DNA from: Puccinellia tenuiflora
Taxonomy: Eukaryota; Streptophyta; Magnoliopsida; Poales; Poaceae
Direction of reading: 5' to 3'
Assembly: GCA_012064385.1 (NCBI GenBank)
Contig: QRDG01001746.1
Location: 352,075-416,074, forward strand
DNA length: 64,000 nucleotides
Below, piece by piece: positions 1-10,440 of the stretch. Numbering within the stretch: position 1 is the stretch's first letter; each line of letters starts with the position of its first letter. The translations under genes were made by a program, and so were the position numbers. Under the pieces are notes generated by a model. The model was not told where the DNA came from. It worked only from the letters and a program-made list of their open reading frames with translations, and did not search any database.

Positions 1-287
1 CATATATTTAGGAAAAAGCAATCGGTGATATCTGTATAGTATATGTTGTTCACTCATGGTATGACCGTATGAGGACCTCGTTCTGGGAAAAACTACCACA
101 CGTCAATCCAACAATGTGCTCAAATTTCTAGGAGAGCAAGAGATGAACTCGAAAAATAACTTTTTAGTTATTATCTTAGTCTAGCAGATAAGAAGTTTTC
201 TCAATAAAAATAATACAGTGGTTTGTGCAGTCTCAAGTGTAATACTTCAGTTTTGTATGTGTGCCACATGAAGCAATAAATGATTAA
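1..287. other. AT-rich intergenic sequence
   Basis: No open reading frame, splice-bounded exon or recognisable repeat was seen here. The stretch is AT-rich and ends at a Stowaway-type MITE. Confidence 0.5.
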
Positions 288-530
288 TACTCCCTCTGTT
301 TCTAAAAAAACTAAAACTTTTTTCAAAAGTCAAACATTGTAAAGTATGGCCAAGTTTTTTTTAAAATATCAAAAACTACAATACTATCATATGAAAATAT
401 TTATTTTATGATGTATCTAATGATAGTTATTTTATATTATATATGTTAATAATTTTTTTCTAAAATTGGTCAAACTTTACATAGTTTGACTTAAAAAAAT
501 GTAGGCCTTCTTTGAGGCACCGAGATAGTA
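288..530. mobile_element. Stowaway-like MITE (Tc1/mariner type)
   Basis: The element opens with TACTCCCTCTGTTTC at 288 and closes with GAGGCACCGAGATAGTA at 530, so the two ends are imperfect inverted repeats bounded by TA dinucleotides, the target duplication of Stowaway MITEs. It is about 240 bp and AT-rich inside, with no coding capacity. The TIR consensus CTCCCTCNGTNCC is established for grass Stowaway families; the exact family is not assigned. It lies about 750 bp upstream of the first gene. Confidence 0.8.
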
Positions 531-1281
531 CTTGATAAACTTAAGAAAAACGCTGCAATCAACCAGCAATTCTAGAGATTGTTAAATGGGAATAGAAACT
601 GAAAATGTTCCTTTGATTGTAATAGTTTCATGATAAGAACGTTATATGGTGAACTGGAGGGAGCAATATAAGTCAAGACACTTAATTGTTCACCAAACAC
701 TGTTAGAGATGATGAAACTACAAACAAAGATTTACTGAAATTAAACAAAGCAATAATTTATGAAAGAGAAACATAAAATGATTGTAGAGCAGAAGGATAA
801 TGGAATGGCAAAGCCAAAATAGAGTCAACAAGCCAACAAAGAGAGAATGGGGAGAAAGACCCGTGTATTTAGCGAGTACTTCATCCGTCGCATAATATAG
901 GATGTTAGGGTGACAACAAGAGACTAACATTTATTATCGTCTCTAAATTGTGTGGAGACTTAAGAGAAGATTTTCCTTGGTAAGATTGTACATGCCCTTA
1001 AGCCCTTCATGATTTAATTAATGAACTCTATTGAGTTGTTGGGCCATGCTTTTTACGAAAAACGGCCATGGTTGAGTTTAGTGAACTATTCTTATACTAA
1101 ATTAGTCGGCCCACAAGATAAATTAGTCGGCCCAAGAAGAAAGCCAGCACTTTCCAGCCTTTATTCCTTGCCCCCAACGACGCGTTTCCTTTCCTTGGAA
1201 ACCGACCAAGCCCTCTCCTCCCCATCATCAACGACTTCGTCGCGCCCGATGCAGCGAGGCGCCCCAATTCTTTTTGTCTCC
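531..1281. other. Upstream/promoter region of the first gene
   Basis: No gene is supported in this stretch. An open frame starting with ATG at 1021 runs into the first gene, but its N-terminal part has no signal-peptide or domain character, so I read it as 5' leader. The region becomes GC-rich from about 1150. Confidence 0.5.
1099..1134 (+). promoter_or_regulatory. Tandem GGCCCA (site II-like) elements
   Basis: The 15-mer AAATTAGTCGGCCCA occurs twice with a 21-bp period (1099-1113 and 1120-1134), about 150-180 bp upstream of the chosen ATG. GGCCCA/TGGGCC is the core of plant site II elements bound by TCP factors, commonly found near transcription starts of housekeeping genes. Function is inferred only from the motif, its duplication and its position. 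Confidence 0.4.
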
Positions 1282-3208
1282 ATGGCGGCGACGACGACGA
1301 CGTCGAGGTGGGCGGCCGCCGTGCTCGTGGCCGCGGTGATCCTCACAGCGGCCTCCGCCAGGGACGACAGCAACGGCGTGTACGAGCCGTGCGCGGACGC
1401 GACGGTGCAGCGCGGGGACGGGTTCACCTTCGGTGTGGCCTTCGCGCGGCACGACGCCTTCTCCTCCGGCGGCGTACAGCTCTCCCCCTGCGACAGCCGC
1501 CTCAACCTTCCGTCCGCTGGCGCGCAGGTCGCGCTCTTCCGCCCCACGGTCGACGAGATTTCGCTCCTCACCGTCAACGCCTCCGACGCCCGCGCCCTGG
1601 TGAGTTGCCCTTCGCCGAGCTACGCCTGAATCCTTCCGGATTTCGTGCCTAATTGGAACTCTTGTGCGGGCTGCCGTTTGGCGCGTGATGAACCCTAATC
1701 GATTGCTCATTTTCAGCCCAGGAACCAGTAGTTTGGCACAAAGGAATTGCCTTTTTTCTATAAAAAGTAAACGAATGATATTTCTTTGCAACTTGCGAGC
1801 AGTAAGAATTTATAGGATACCTTCACGCAATATGTTTTAGCGGAATCAAACACTTCCTTCGTCAATTATTAGTGTGGGAGATATGAAGGACTTGCTGGGA
1901 ACATCCATTGTTGATCACGCCCTGTATGGGGGAGGTTTTAGCCAAAAACAGGGGAGCTGGATGGACAGTGACCCGCACACACGTCGACACAGCCGACAGC
2001 ACACAACAGCATGTTTGGACTCATTGGAGGAGGGTAGATCCGTAGAATCGTAGATGGTGCTCTGAAGAACATACCTCTGTGTTTGCTGTGGCCCAACCCA
2101 AGTGCTGGGTTATTAGCCTCGCTGGTGCAATTTTGTCTCAAGCTTCATTCAATGTGTAGTCCCCTCAAGGTTATTTTGTCTCTCATCTACTGATTGATTG
2201 GGCGTGCAAATAGTTACCGGGGGGTCAATTGCTAAGATATGTACAAATGTCTTAGCAAGAGTAAAAAAGCTTACTCCTTTCGTTCTATTCTACCTGATTC
2301 ATTAACTGGTATATTGTTGACGCCTTTACGGTACAGCTATGGAAGTATTTCTTCAATAATTGGTCCCTACCATTTGTTGCCATGCAAGGATGATGCATAA
2401 GAACAATTTATGAATTGAAAACTATGGTGTGCAGTAATTAATTGCTGAGAGTAGATGACAATCTGCTACATGTTCTTTTTTCTGAATTTAAGGAGCATCC
2501 CGCTCATTTCTCAATGAAACTGTGGCAATCTGCTACATTTATTTTCCATCTCCAGAAGAACATGCACAATAGCTTTGCATAGTTCAACATTTGATACTTC
2601 CTTGTAGATAGGTGTACTTATCAAATGTCTTTGTTGCACTGTTCCGGCCTAAAAGATAACGGGTTCTTTAGTTCTTATAAGTTTGCAACTTTTTTCACTG
2701 CTCCAGGCAACTGCTGGTGGATACATGGTAGCCTTTGCCGGGAGGAAATACGCAGCAAGGTCGCTTCCCGTTTTCGTTACCAACAGCTCATACACAGTGA
2801 CCGGTTTCACCCTGGTGCGTCCTAAGCCTTAATAATCTGGACACTGAATCACATACCCAAAAACCTCACCACTAACACTTGCTCAACTGAAATTCTTCCC
2901 AGGTCTTCGAGTTCCAGAAAGGCATTCTCCAGAACCTTTTCTGGAAGGCCGACGGCTGCTCGTCGTGCTCCGGGCAGTCAGGAAACTCGGCGTGCGTCGA
3001 GCAGAGCTGCGCGATCAAGACGTCGAGCTGCAAGGGCAGCGGCAGCGGGCAGGCGGAGTGCAGCCCCGCGATACAGCTCGCCTTCTCCGGCACCGACAAG
3101 CACGAGGACGTGCTCAACTCGTGGTACGAGGTGTCGAAGCTGAAGCAGTACTCCCTCTCCGGGCTCTTCTCCGACCTCAAGGACTCCCTAGCGGGACGGT
3201 TCTTCTAG
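1282..3208 (+). CDS. Small secreted/anchored plant protein of unknown function, 3 exons
   Basis: I join three exons: 1282-1599, 2707-2814 and 2903-3208, all phase 0 with GT/AG borders, giving about 243 residues. The start at 1282 (ATGGCGG context) yields a hydrophobic N-terminus (about residues 8-27, AAAVLVAAVILTAASA), a likely signal peptide. The mature part carries YEPCADATVQRGDGFTFGVAF in exon 1, GGYMVAFAGRKYAARSLPV in exon 2, and a cysteine cluster (CSSCSG, CVEQSC, CKGSG) followed by LAFSGTDKHEDVLNSWYEV in exon 3. I recall this conserved plant family from Arabidopsis At3g44150; its biochemical role is unknown to me. A decayed copy of exons 2-3 lies at 7310-8230. The gene stops at TAG 3206-3208, with no break seen. 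The gene model is supported by uninterrupted phase and a conserved pattern; the function is not. Confidence 0.85.
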
Positions 3209-3786
3209 CGGACCTCGGTGATTATTTGTTGCCGGCCGGCCGGCCATCTTCCTCTTCGTACAGCGCTTCTACTGAAGGCAGAGGCTCCCTTTTGTCCATG
3301 TTGTACTGTTTGTAACCAAAATCCTCTGTATATCTATTGTTAGCAGCTACAGACGCTCGTTAACCAAATCCTTTGTATATCGATTAACAGCTGCTACACA
3401 TATATTTGGAGAGTATATATATAATGTAGTAATGGAATTAGTATGTTTTTGTTGGTGGTATGGAAGATGATATCGTAATTGACCAGTACCTGATTTGACT
3501 GCTCATGGCAAGATTTATGTTCTCTGAATTGCAAAAGCAGAACACGCAGTGCACGAGACGCAAAGAAAACGAAATCTGGAACAAAGTCACTTTCTTTCTT
3601 CCCCTCCTGAGTCCCAAACTCCCAATCTACCAGCGCCGCCGTAAATCCCCTGCGGCTGCCGCCTTCCCGGTTCCTCGTCGGGACATCGCATTCCTGCTGC
3701 CTCCACCCCGTCCGTACCCTTTGCCCCATTGGGTTTCGAGTGCCCTAGCTCGTCCTAATGCGGCGCTAGACCAGCGCCCGACTCCC
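3209..3786. other. 3' UTR and short spacer between two + strand genes
   Basis: This holds the probable 3' untranslated region of the first gene (T-rich, with repeated ...CTCTGTATATCTATTG and ...CCTTTGTATATCGATT phrases near 3325 and 3371) and the 5' leader of the maturase gene. No independent gene is supported. Confidence 0.5.
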
Positions 3787-6310
3787 ATGTCCTTCCTGTC
3801 GTCAGGTGGCGGCCGCCGCCTCCTCCGGGATATCTCCAGGCGCCGTCCGCCACAGCAAGGTTCGACCCATCCCTCTCCCTCGTCCTAACCTCCGACGCAG
3901 CGCAAAATCCGTGTCGCTAACCTTACGGATCTTTAAACTTGGACTAGGAGGTTACGCCGCGTGCTTCCGGCGGTACAAGGCGCATTTTCTGCTGGACGGA
4001 ATCGAGGATGCATCAGCTGAGTCGGAGAACGCCGCCGACGAATTGCCGGTGTCTCTGGCGAAGAGCCTGGCCTGCCTCGCCGAGGAATCGACCGCGGCCG
4101 CCCAGGGGCAGCGGAAGCCCCTGTCGCGGATGGAGCGCAAGAGGCTTGCCGAGCTCCGGATCAAGAAGAGGGTCAAGGCGCAGTACCTGGACGGCAGGTT
4201 CTACGACCTCATGGGCAAGGTGGTGGCGAGCGCCGACACGCTGGGGGACGCCTATGACATCGTTCGGCTGAACTCCAACGTCGACCTGGCGTCCGCGAGG
4301 GACGACGTCTGTTTCGCTGCATTGGCGGAGCAGCTCAGGAGCGGCGAGTTCGATGTCGCGGCGAATGCTTTCTCGGTGACCGCGACGAAGAGGAGAGGAG
4401 GTGAGCGCCTTGTTCTTCCGCGACTGAACCTGAAAGTTATTCAGGAGGCTGTCAGGGTTGTCCTTGAGGTCGTGTACAGGCCTCAATTCTCCAAGATATC
4501 ACATGGTTGCCGGAGTGGGCGAGGATATCACTCGGCTCTGAGGTTCATATCCAGTGAAATTGGGGTCCCAGATTGGTGCTTTACTGTCCCCTTGTACAAA
4601 GAGGTGGATAGTCATGTTGTCTCTAAGCTTATTTCACAAATACAGGAAAAGATTGTTGATGATCAGTTAGTTATGTTCATGCAAGATATGTTTGATGCCG
4701 AGGTGATCAATTTGGTATTTGGAGGGTTTCCGAAGGGCCATGGAGTCCCCCAAGAAGGAGTACTTGCGCCAATCCTGATGAATATATATCTTGACAGTTT
4801 TGACCATGAAGTATTTAGGATGTGCATGAAACATGAAGGCCTTTCTTCAGGGGCAACAAATGGTACAGTTAACCACAAGGGCTCTAATTTACGTCTCTGG
4901 TTTAGAAGTCAAATGAAAGAGAGGGATGTAAGTAATGAAGATCAAACAGAGGGTCGGCCAAGCATAAGACTACACGCTTGCAGATACATGGATGAGATTT
5001 TTGTTGCAATTGTGGGATCCAGAGATGTAGCAGAAAATATAAAGTCTGAAATTGTTGAATACTTAAGCAAATCGCTTTACCTGAAAGTTGATGATCGATT
5101 GCATCTTATGCCAGTCAAAAAGAACTCCCGTGGGTTACAGTTTGCTGGCACTGTAGTTAAAGTCGCAACAAAAGAAACTGCTGCACTTAAAGCTGTGCAT
5201 AAGCTGAAGGAGAAGGTCCGTTTATTTGCTTCTCAGAAGCAAGAGATATGGGATGCTATGAATATTAGGTTAGGAAAGAAGTGGTTGGCATATGGTTTGA
5301 GGAGGGTAAAAGAGTCTGAGATCAAATCTCTTGGTCTCAGCACACCGTTGTTGGACCACATCTCACAATTTAGGAAAGAGGGTATGAAGACAGATCATTG
5401 GTTCAAAACTTTACTCAAGGTATGGATGAAGGACATCAATGCCAAAAATGAAGCTAATGAGGAGGTGCTCCTGTCAAAATACATTGGTGAACCAGCACTT
5501 CCCCAAGAACTCAGAGATGCCTTCAACAACTTTCAAAAGCAAGCTGAAGAGTACATCTCATCAGAAACTATTGTTACAGAAGCACTGTTGTCCAGTTTAA
5601 AGAATGAGGAATCAATCTATACCTGCACTGATGGTGCCGTCATTAAGATTCATGCACCTCTTCGTTATATCCAGAAGTGCCTCAATCGCTACGGTCTAAC
5701 TAATCTTGAAGGTTTTCCTAAACATGTTTCGGCCCTTGTCTTGCAAGATGATGAGCTAATCATAAGTTGGTTTGCAGGAATAATTCATCGTTGGGTAAGA
5801 TGGTTCTCTGAGGTTGACAATTTTGAAGAACTTCAACTTATGTTAGTTGAGTGTGTCAGGAAATCCTGCATCAGGACACTATCTGCAAAGTACCGAATGT
5901 ATGAAAAGTTGACAGAAAAGCGGTTTGAACTCGATGATTATGGCATTCCAATGGTTGAGGACTTTGAGACAATGATGGCACCGTTAAAATCTATTTCTTT
6001 TGTTTCTACTGATGAAGCTCTGATGTATGGCATATTTAGTAGTGGTTTATGTGTGCTCACCCTCTCAAGAGTTGTCCCTGCTCGGAAATTCCATTGCTTT
6101 GTCATGGGCTGCCAATGTTCATCGCCAAGCATGTATGTCATTCATGTCAAGGAGAAACAGCGGTTTCCAGGATGGAGGACAGGTTTCTCATCATCAATCC
6201 ATGGGAGTTTAAATGGTAGACGAATTGGGTTGTGCACTCAGCATGTTAAAGATATATATCTAGGACAAATCTCACTTCAGTCAGTTGATTTTGGTGTGCT
6301 GATTAGTTAG
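3787..6310 (+). CDS. Nuclear-encoded organellar group II intron maturase (nMAT3/nMAT4 type)
   Basis: Maturases of this class are imported into mitochondria and help fold and splice group II introns. The long frame has no ATG until about 4130, so I propose exon 1 at 3787-3859 (MSFLSSGGGRRLLRDISRRR, an arginine-rich presequence), an 88-nt intron 3860-3947 with GT/AG ends and a CTAAC branch-like site, and exon 2 at 3948-6310, giving about 811 residues. Seen in order: an RT-like domain with SHGCRSGRGYHSALRFI and GVPQEGVLAPILMNIYLD; YMDE at about residue 371 where active enzymes have YADD; the type II maturase domain X (about 594-697, APLRYIQKCLNRYGL to MVEDFETMM); and a degenerate D/En-like C-terminus with CQC and GLCTQHVKDIYLGQISLQS. 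The altered RT site suggests splicing without reverse transcription. nMAT3 versus nMAT4 is not decided. A neighbouring in-frame acceptor (3951) is also possible. Confidence 0.85.
3860..3947 (+). other. Proposed 88-nt intron in the maturase presequence
   Basis: The donor AAG|GTTCGA and acceptor GGACTAG|GAGG join the reading frame from ATG 3787 to the maturase frame exactly. A CTAAC branch-point-like sequence lies at about 3917-3921. A second in-frame acceptor three bases downstream makes a NAGNAG-like choice. Without this intron the frame has no ATG before the conserved region, so the intron decides the start. Confidence 0.6.
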
Positions 6311-7309
6311 ATGACTATGAGCTGATGCCTGAGGTTTTCAGTTTGCGAATTAAGGCTTTGAACTGGTAACACAGTATATCGTATTAAGGCTATGAGCATT
6401 ATGTTTGTCAGCGCTTACACGGCACCAGTATGATTCTGGGTGGGGTAGCTATGGAATATGCTTGTATATTCTTACAAATTAAAATGAACTTTCATTTCGA
6501 TAGCATGGGAAACATATCTCCCGATATAAATTTTCTAATTCTTTGTGCCTGGATTGAGTTCTTTTTCAGAATGACCATGAGGAATTGCTGGCAGTAATAC
6601 TAACACCCTTCCTTAATCTCCAAGGAAGAAGGTACACTTGCAGTACATTTCCTGAAAGTTAAAGTACATTTGCTTTGTGCACATTTTGTGCCTTACGGCA
6701 CTCCTGTTACATAGTATCAGCATTTGGCCATTCAATTCGTTTTGCATGTGGACGACTGTTTTTTGTTTATTCGATCATAAATATGACACCCAAGTTAACA
6801 ACACTTATTTTTAACAAAGCTATGCTGTTCTCATTGTCTGTGTTTAAATTTAATGCATGTTGAGAACATTGCATTGTTCCCTTTCTCAAGTAACTCACCA
6901 TGTGGTGATGCACATGCACTGACGCCTGCGAATCAATTTCTTCCCATGAATGCCCTTGTACAAGCAATGCGCTGCTAAAAAGCTTTATTTCATTTGTAAT
7001 AAACCGAATTTGTCAATAAATGATTATCCTCTCAATTTCATGACACCTCACCTTAACATCAAAGCAAATCACATGAACGGATAATGATCAAGTATTCTTT
7101 TTGAACTTCGATAATGATGAAGTAAATCAAAGATCAGTGCCCATATCATTATGTTTTGGAATTTCCGAGTTTGCTCCTGCATTCTATAGAATTAATATCC
7201 GTTAAAACTGCCAATTGACTGACTAAATCTAAATGACACACGGAAGCCACTTAGTGTATAGTCCAGAACATCCTAGTAGGGGTAGTCAATTTGAAAGTTA
7301 ATGTCTGGT
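6311..7309. other. 3' flank of the maturase gene, intergenic
   Basis: AT-rich sequence without a supported gene. Short open frames here have no codon structure, splice context or recognisable motif. The first few hundred bases probably include the maturase 3' UTR. Confidence 0.5.
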
Positions 7310-8230
7310 CACCATGCGGTCCTCCTTTCGTTATCGGTCCTCCTTTCGTTATCTTCTACCTGATTCAGTGATTGGTATGTTGTTTATGATACAGGTATGG
7401 AAGTTTTTATTACATGATTGGTCCTACCATTTCTTGCCAATATGTGCAATGATGATGCGTAAGAACAGTTTGATGAAGACAACATGCAGAAGACGAGAGA
7501 GTCTGCCACATCTATTTTACATCTCCAGAAGAAGTGTACAATAGCTTGCGTAGTTCAATCATGATGCATTCGGTATTTCCTTGTTGGTAGATGTAAATCG
7601 AAGGGCCATTGTTTCCTGTTCTGACCCCAAGGATAATCGATCCATCAGTTCTTATTTGCAATTCTTCCACTCTATTCCAGGCATCTGCTGGTGGATACAT
7701 GGTAGCTTTTGCCCAGCAGATACATGGTTTTCATCAGCAACAGCTCATACACAGCGACTGGCTTTACCCTGGAGCGCCCATAAACCGTAAACTGGATACT
7801 GAATGAGTCATATACTCATATAGCTCACCGCTGATGATCGTTTGCTCAACTGAAATCCTCCAGTCCAGGTCTTGATTTCCAGAAATGCACGCACCAAAGC
7901 TCATCGTCTGGAAGACCGACGACTGCTGATCTACCAGAGCTGCGTGATCAAGACGTCGAGCTGCAAAAGGCAGGACCGGCAGGCAGGTGGACGGCATCCC
8001 CGGGAGGGACGCCGGGAGTAAGCGTTGCCTTCTCCGGTCCCGACAAGGAGAGGCCGTCCTGGTATGAACTCTTCTCCAACTCAAGGACTCCAACCAGTTC
8101 TTTAGCTTTGTAGGCAGACTCGTCAGATCCGTGTGTGTTGTTGACTGCATACTGGTTTTAACAAGATCCGTTGTATATGGACATCAGCTGCTACTTGCTA
8201 ACTGTTGTGTATATGATGACAGATAGTCTA
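7310..8230 (+). pseudogene. Decayed partial duplicate of the 1282-3208 gene (intron 1 end to 3' UTR)
   Basis: The stretch repeats, in order and on the same strand, sequence from about 2270 to 3400. Shared blocks include CTACCTGATTCA near 2290/7358, the exon 2 stretch GCTGGTGGATACATGGTAGC at 2713/7687, AACAGCTCATACACAG at 2782/7739, and exon 3 blocks such as AAGACGTCGAGCTGCAA at 3018/7951. Exon 2 has lost part of the sequence corresponding to GRKYAARSLPV. Exon 3 has several deletions and frame changes, and exon 1 is absent, so the copy cannot encode the family protein. The 3' UTR similarity (a TGTATAT...CAGCTGCTAC phrase) continues to about 8230. It flanks the maturase gene on the far side from the intact copy, which suggests a local dispersed duplication. 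Confidence 0.8.
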
Positions 8231-8858
8231 AGTTTCTGTTCACTTTTTTATTCGAGATTGACGGGGGAAAATCCCCATCGCTGTTGCATTCACTCGAAAA
8301 TAGCCTGGCTTCTGTTAACACTTGTGGATAGTATAACGGGATGGAGCGCATTTTGGTGGTGATATGGATATTTACCGGATTTTTGTTTGTTTGGAAAACA
8401 AGAACAAGAATAATCTCAAACGAATATGAATATCGATGCTGTCTCTTTAGGTCCCAAATAATTATGTATTTCTGAAAAATTACTCGTATTCATGCTATAT
8501 ATACATTGAATCTTTTGGAATCCAAAATGATAGGATAGGATAGACGGGTCAGCCGCGCCGGCACATGAATTCTGACCAAGTCCAAGTTGGCTCACCTAAC
8601 ACACGCTGGTTCCAAAGTCCAATCAAAGTTCTAACCCATTCGGCCATTCCAACCACATTTTTTTGAACAAAAGCACAATAATTGATAATAATAATAATAA
8701 TCCATGAGTAGTACTACTAATAATTACAATCGCGACGGACGGATCCAACAAAAAAAGAATCGACAAAAAAGAACGAAGAGTGCCACACTCGGGTAGCAGC
8801 ATCATCGATCGATCTTACACAGCAGATTCACCACACGCACCAGTCTAGGACTGTTTCT
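8231..8858. other. Intergenic spacer, 3' flank of the syntaxin gene
   Basis: AT-rich spacer between the decayed duplicate and the syntaxin stop codon. It contains an (ATA)n-like stretch around 8685-8700 and probably the 3' UTR of the minus-strand syntaxin. No gene is supported. Confidence 0.5.
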
Positions 8859-9805
8859 TCAGGACGACGGAGGGGACGGTGATGACGATGATGACCGACT
8901 CGACAGGACGACGGAGAGGATGATGATGAGGATGACGGCGAGGAGGATCCCGATCCCGATGCACATCCACTTGCGGGAGCTCTTCTGGTGCTTGCGCGCC
9001 ACCTGCAGCTGCTCCCGGCCCCGGTCGACGAAGGACCTGGCGCGGCCGACGTTGCCCTCGATGTCGTTGAGCTGCTCCCCCTGCGCTTCCACCAGCACGG
9101 CCATGTCGTTGAACACCTGCTGGAGCTCCAGCAGGCTGCTCTCCAGCTGCGCCACGGCGCCGTGCCGCTCCTGGATCTCCGCCACTACGCCCAGCATCTC
9201 CCCGCGCCCCTGCTGCTCCCCGATGGCGCGCTGCAGGAACCGCTCCCCCTCGCCCGTCTCCGCCAGCGTGTCCAGCGTCTTCTCGTCGGGCTGCGCGCCC
9301 GTCACGGTGAAGTAGCGGCGCGCCACGGTGTCGCGGTACTCGGAGGTGATGCGGCCGCGGAGGGAGGAGAAGGTCTCCATGGAGTCGCGGAGCTTCTTGC
9401 GGAGCCCCGCCACGACGGAGGTGCGGGTGCGGTCCGTGGAGGAGTTGGCCCCGCACCCCGGGAGGGAGCGGTTGGCGGCGTTGGCGCGGTCCAGGGACTC
9501 GAGGCGGAGCTTCACGACCTTGGCCTTCTTGATGGCCGCCGCGACGTCGGCGTCCATGCGGGACCGGAGCGCGCGCACCGCGGAGGCGTCGTGGAGGGAC
9601 TTGCCCCCCTCGTTGGCGTCGTGCAGCGAGCGCTGGAGGCGCTCCAGGTCCCGGAGCTCGTCCTTGATGGACTCCACGTCCTCGAAGAACCGGTCCAGGC
9701 TCGCCCCCGCCGCGGCGCCGGGGGCGCAGACATCTCCACGCCGCCGCCGCCGGACTCGATGTCGTCGCTGGCACGCTTCCACGAGCTGGAGAAGAGGTTG
9801 TTCAT
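8859..9805 (-). CDS. SYP121/ROR2-like Qa-SNARE syntaxin with one frameshift
   Basis: Plant SYP12-group syntaxins drive vesicle fusion at the plasma membrane and support penetration resistance (barley ROR2, Arabidopsis PEN1). The minus-strand start ATG at 9805 gives the typical N-terminus MNNLFSSSWKRASDDIESGG. The rest of the protein continues in another frame from GASLDRFFEDVESIKDEL. Then follow the three-helix region with SSTDRTRTSVVAGLRKKLRD, the SNARE motif with the zero-layer Q in LVEAQGEQLNDIEGNV, and a C-terminal membrane anchor (CIGIGILLAVILIIILSVV). The two frames meet at a five-G tract on the + strand (9720-9724): one missing base there would explain the break, and the total length is one base short of 316 codons. 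No intron interrupts the gene, as in most SYP12 genes. Whether the shift is genuine or an assembly error cannot be told from the sequence. The C-terminal tail of about 12 Ser/Pro residues is unusual but follows the anchor. Confidence 0.88.
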
Positions 9806-10316
9806 GGCGGCGTCAAGTGTCAAGGACCGATCGATCCCCACGCTTCGATGGATCGCCTCGCTCGGCCAAAGCAAAGCAATCCAAGACGCGCGCCGGCTAG
9901 CTTCTCCTTGTTGGTCGATCTCCTATGTAAGTATGGTTGTGCGCTCGGGTTTCTTGGATCGGGAGGAGCGAGAGGTTACTTAAGCACTGCTCCTACTTGG
10001 TTAAGCGAGCGGAGCAAGGCGCGATCGGGAAACGCGGAGTTGAAGGGGTCTCGTCGTCTCTCCAACTCAAGTGGGAAGGGAAGGTGGGAGGAAGGAGACG
10101 ACCGCGTGCGCCGCAGGTAGAATAGTAGTACCACATCGACGGCGATGGCTTCATTGTTGCGTGCCCGGGGAGTGCATCCATCATCCTTGGCCCATGTTTC
10201 GCACCTAATAATAGCGGCCAGTGCGCCACGCAGGCAACCAAGTATTCGACTGGGATCATGCGCCAGGGATCTGAGGGAGCATTTTGGAAAATCTTCTAAC
10301 GGGCGCCGCCGCGCGC
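9806..10316. other. 5' flank of the syntaxin gene
   Basis: GC-rich upstream sequence of the minus-strand syntaxin, presumably its promoter and 5' UTR. I could not identify a convincing TATA box. Overlapping open frames on both strands reflect GC content rather than genes. Confidence 0.45.
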
Positions 10317-10440
10317 TTGGGAGTATCCCGATCCACACGAGACCGCGGGGTCGTCTCCGGTGAAGGGTTGCGTTGCAAAGAAGTTAGAGATACGCGCTGA
10401 CCCTACAAACTCCCAGCGTTACGCTACCTTGTACGGTGTT
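10317..10440 (+). repeat. Dispersed repeat shared with 19671-19817
   Basis: The block beginning CTTGGGAGTATCCCGATCC and ending TACCTTGTACGGTGTT recurs in the same orientation at about 19671-19817 with scattered differences and roughly 25 extra bases in the second copy near TAGCAGCGTGACAGTG. Both copies border younger repeat material. The parent element is not recognised. Confidence 0.75.

Noticed and set aside
1021..1281. In-frame extension of the first gene to ATG 1021
   Set aside because: The added 87 residues lack conserved character and would place the clear signal peptide internally; the ATG at 1282 gives a normal secretory N-terminus.
3505..3786. Long upstream frame continuing into the maturase presequence
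   Set aside because: Its N-terminal part has no conserved features; only the stretch from ATG 3787 makes a credible organellar presequence.
8988..9983. Large plus-strand open frames over the syntaxin gene
   Set aside because: They are antisense shadows of a very GC-rich coding region; the minus-strand reading has SNARE motifs and a membrane anchor.
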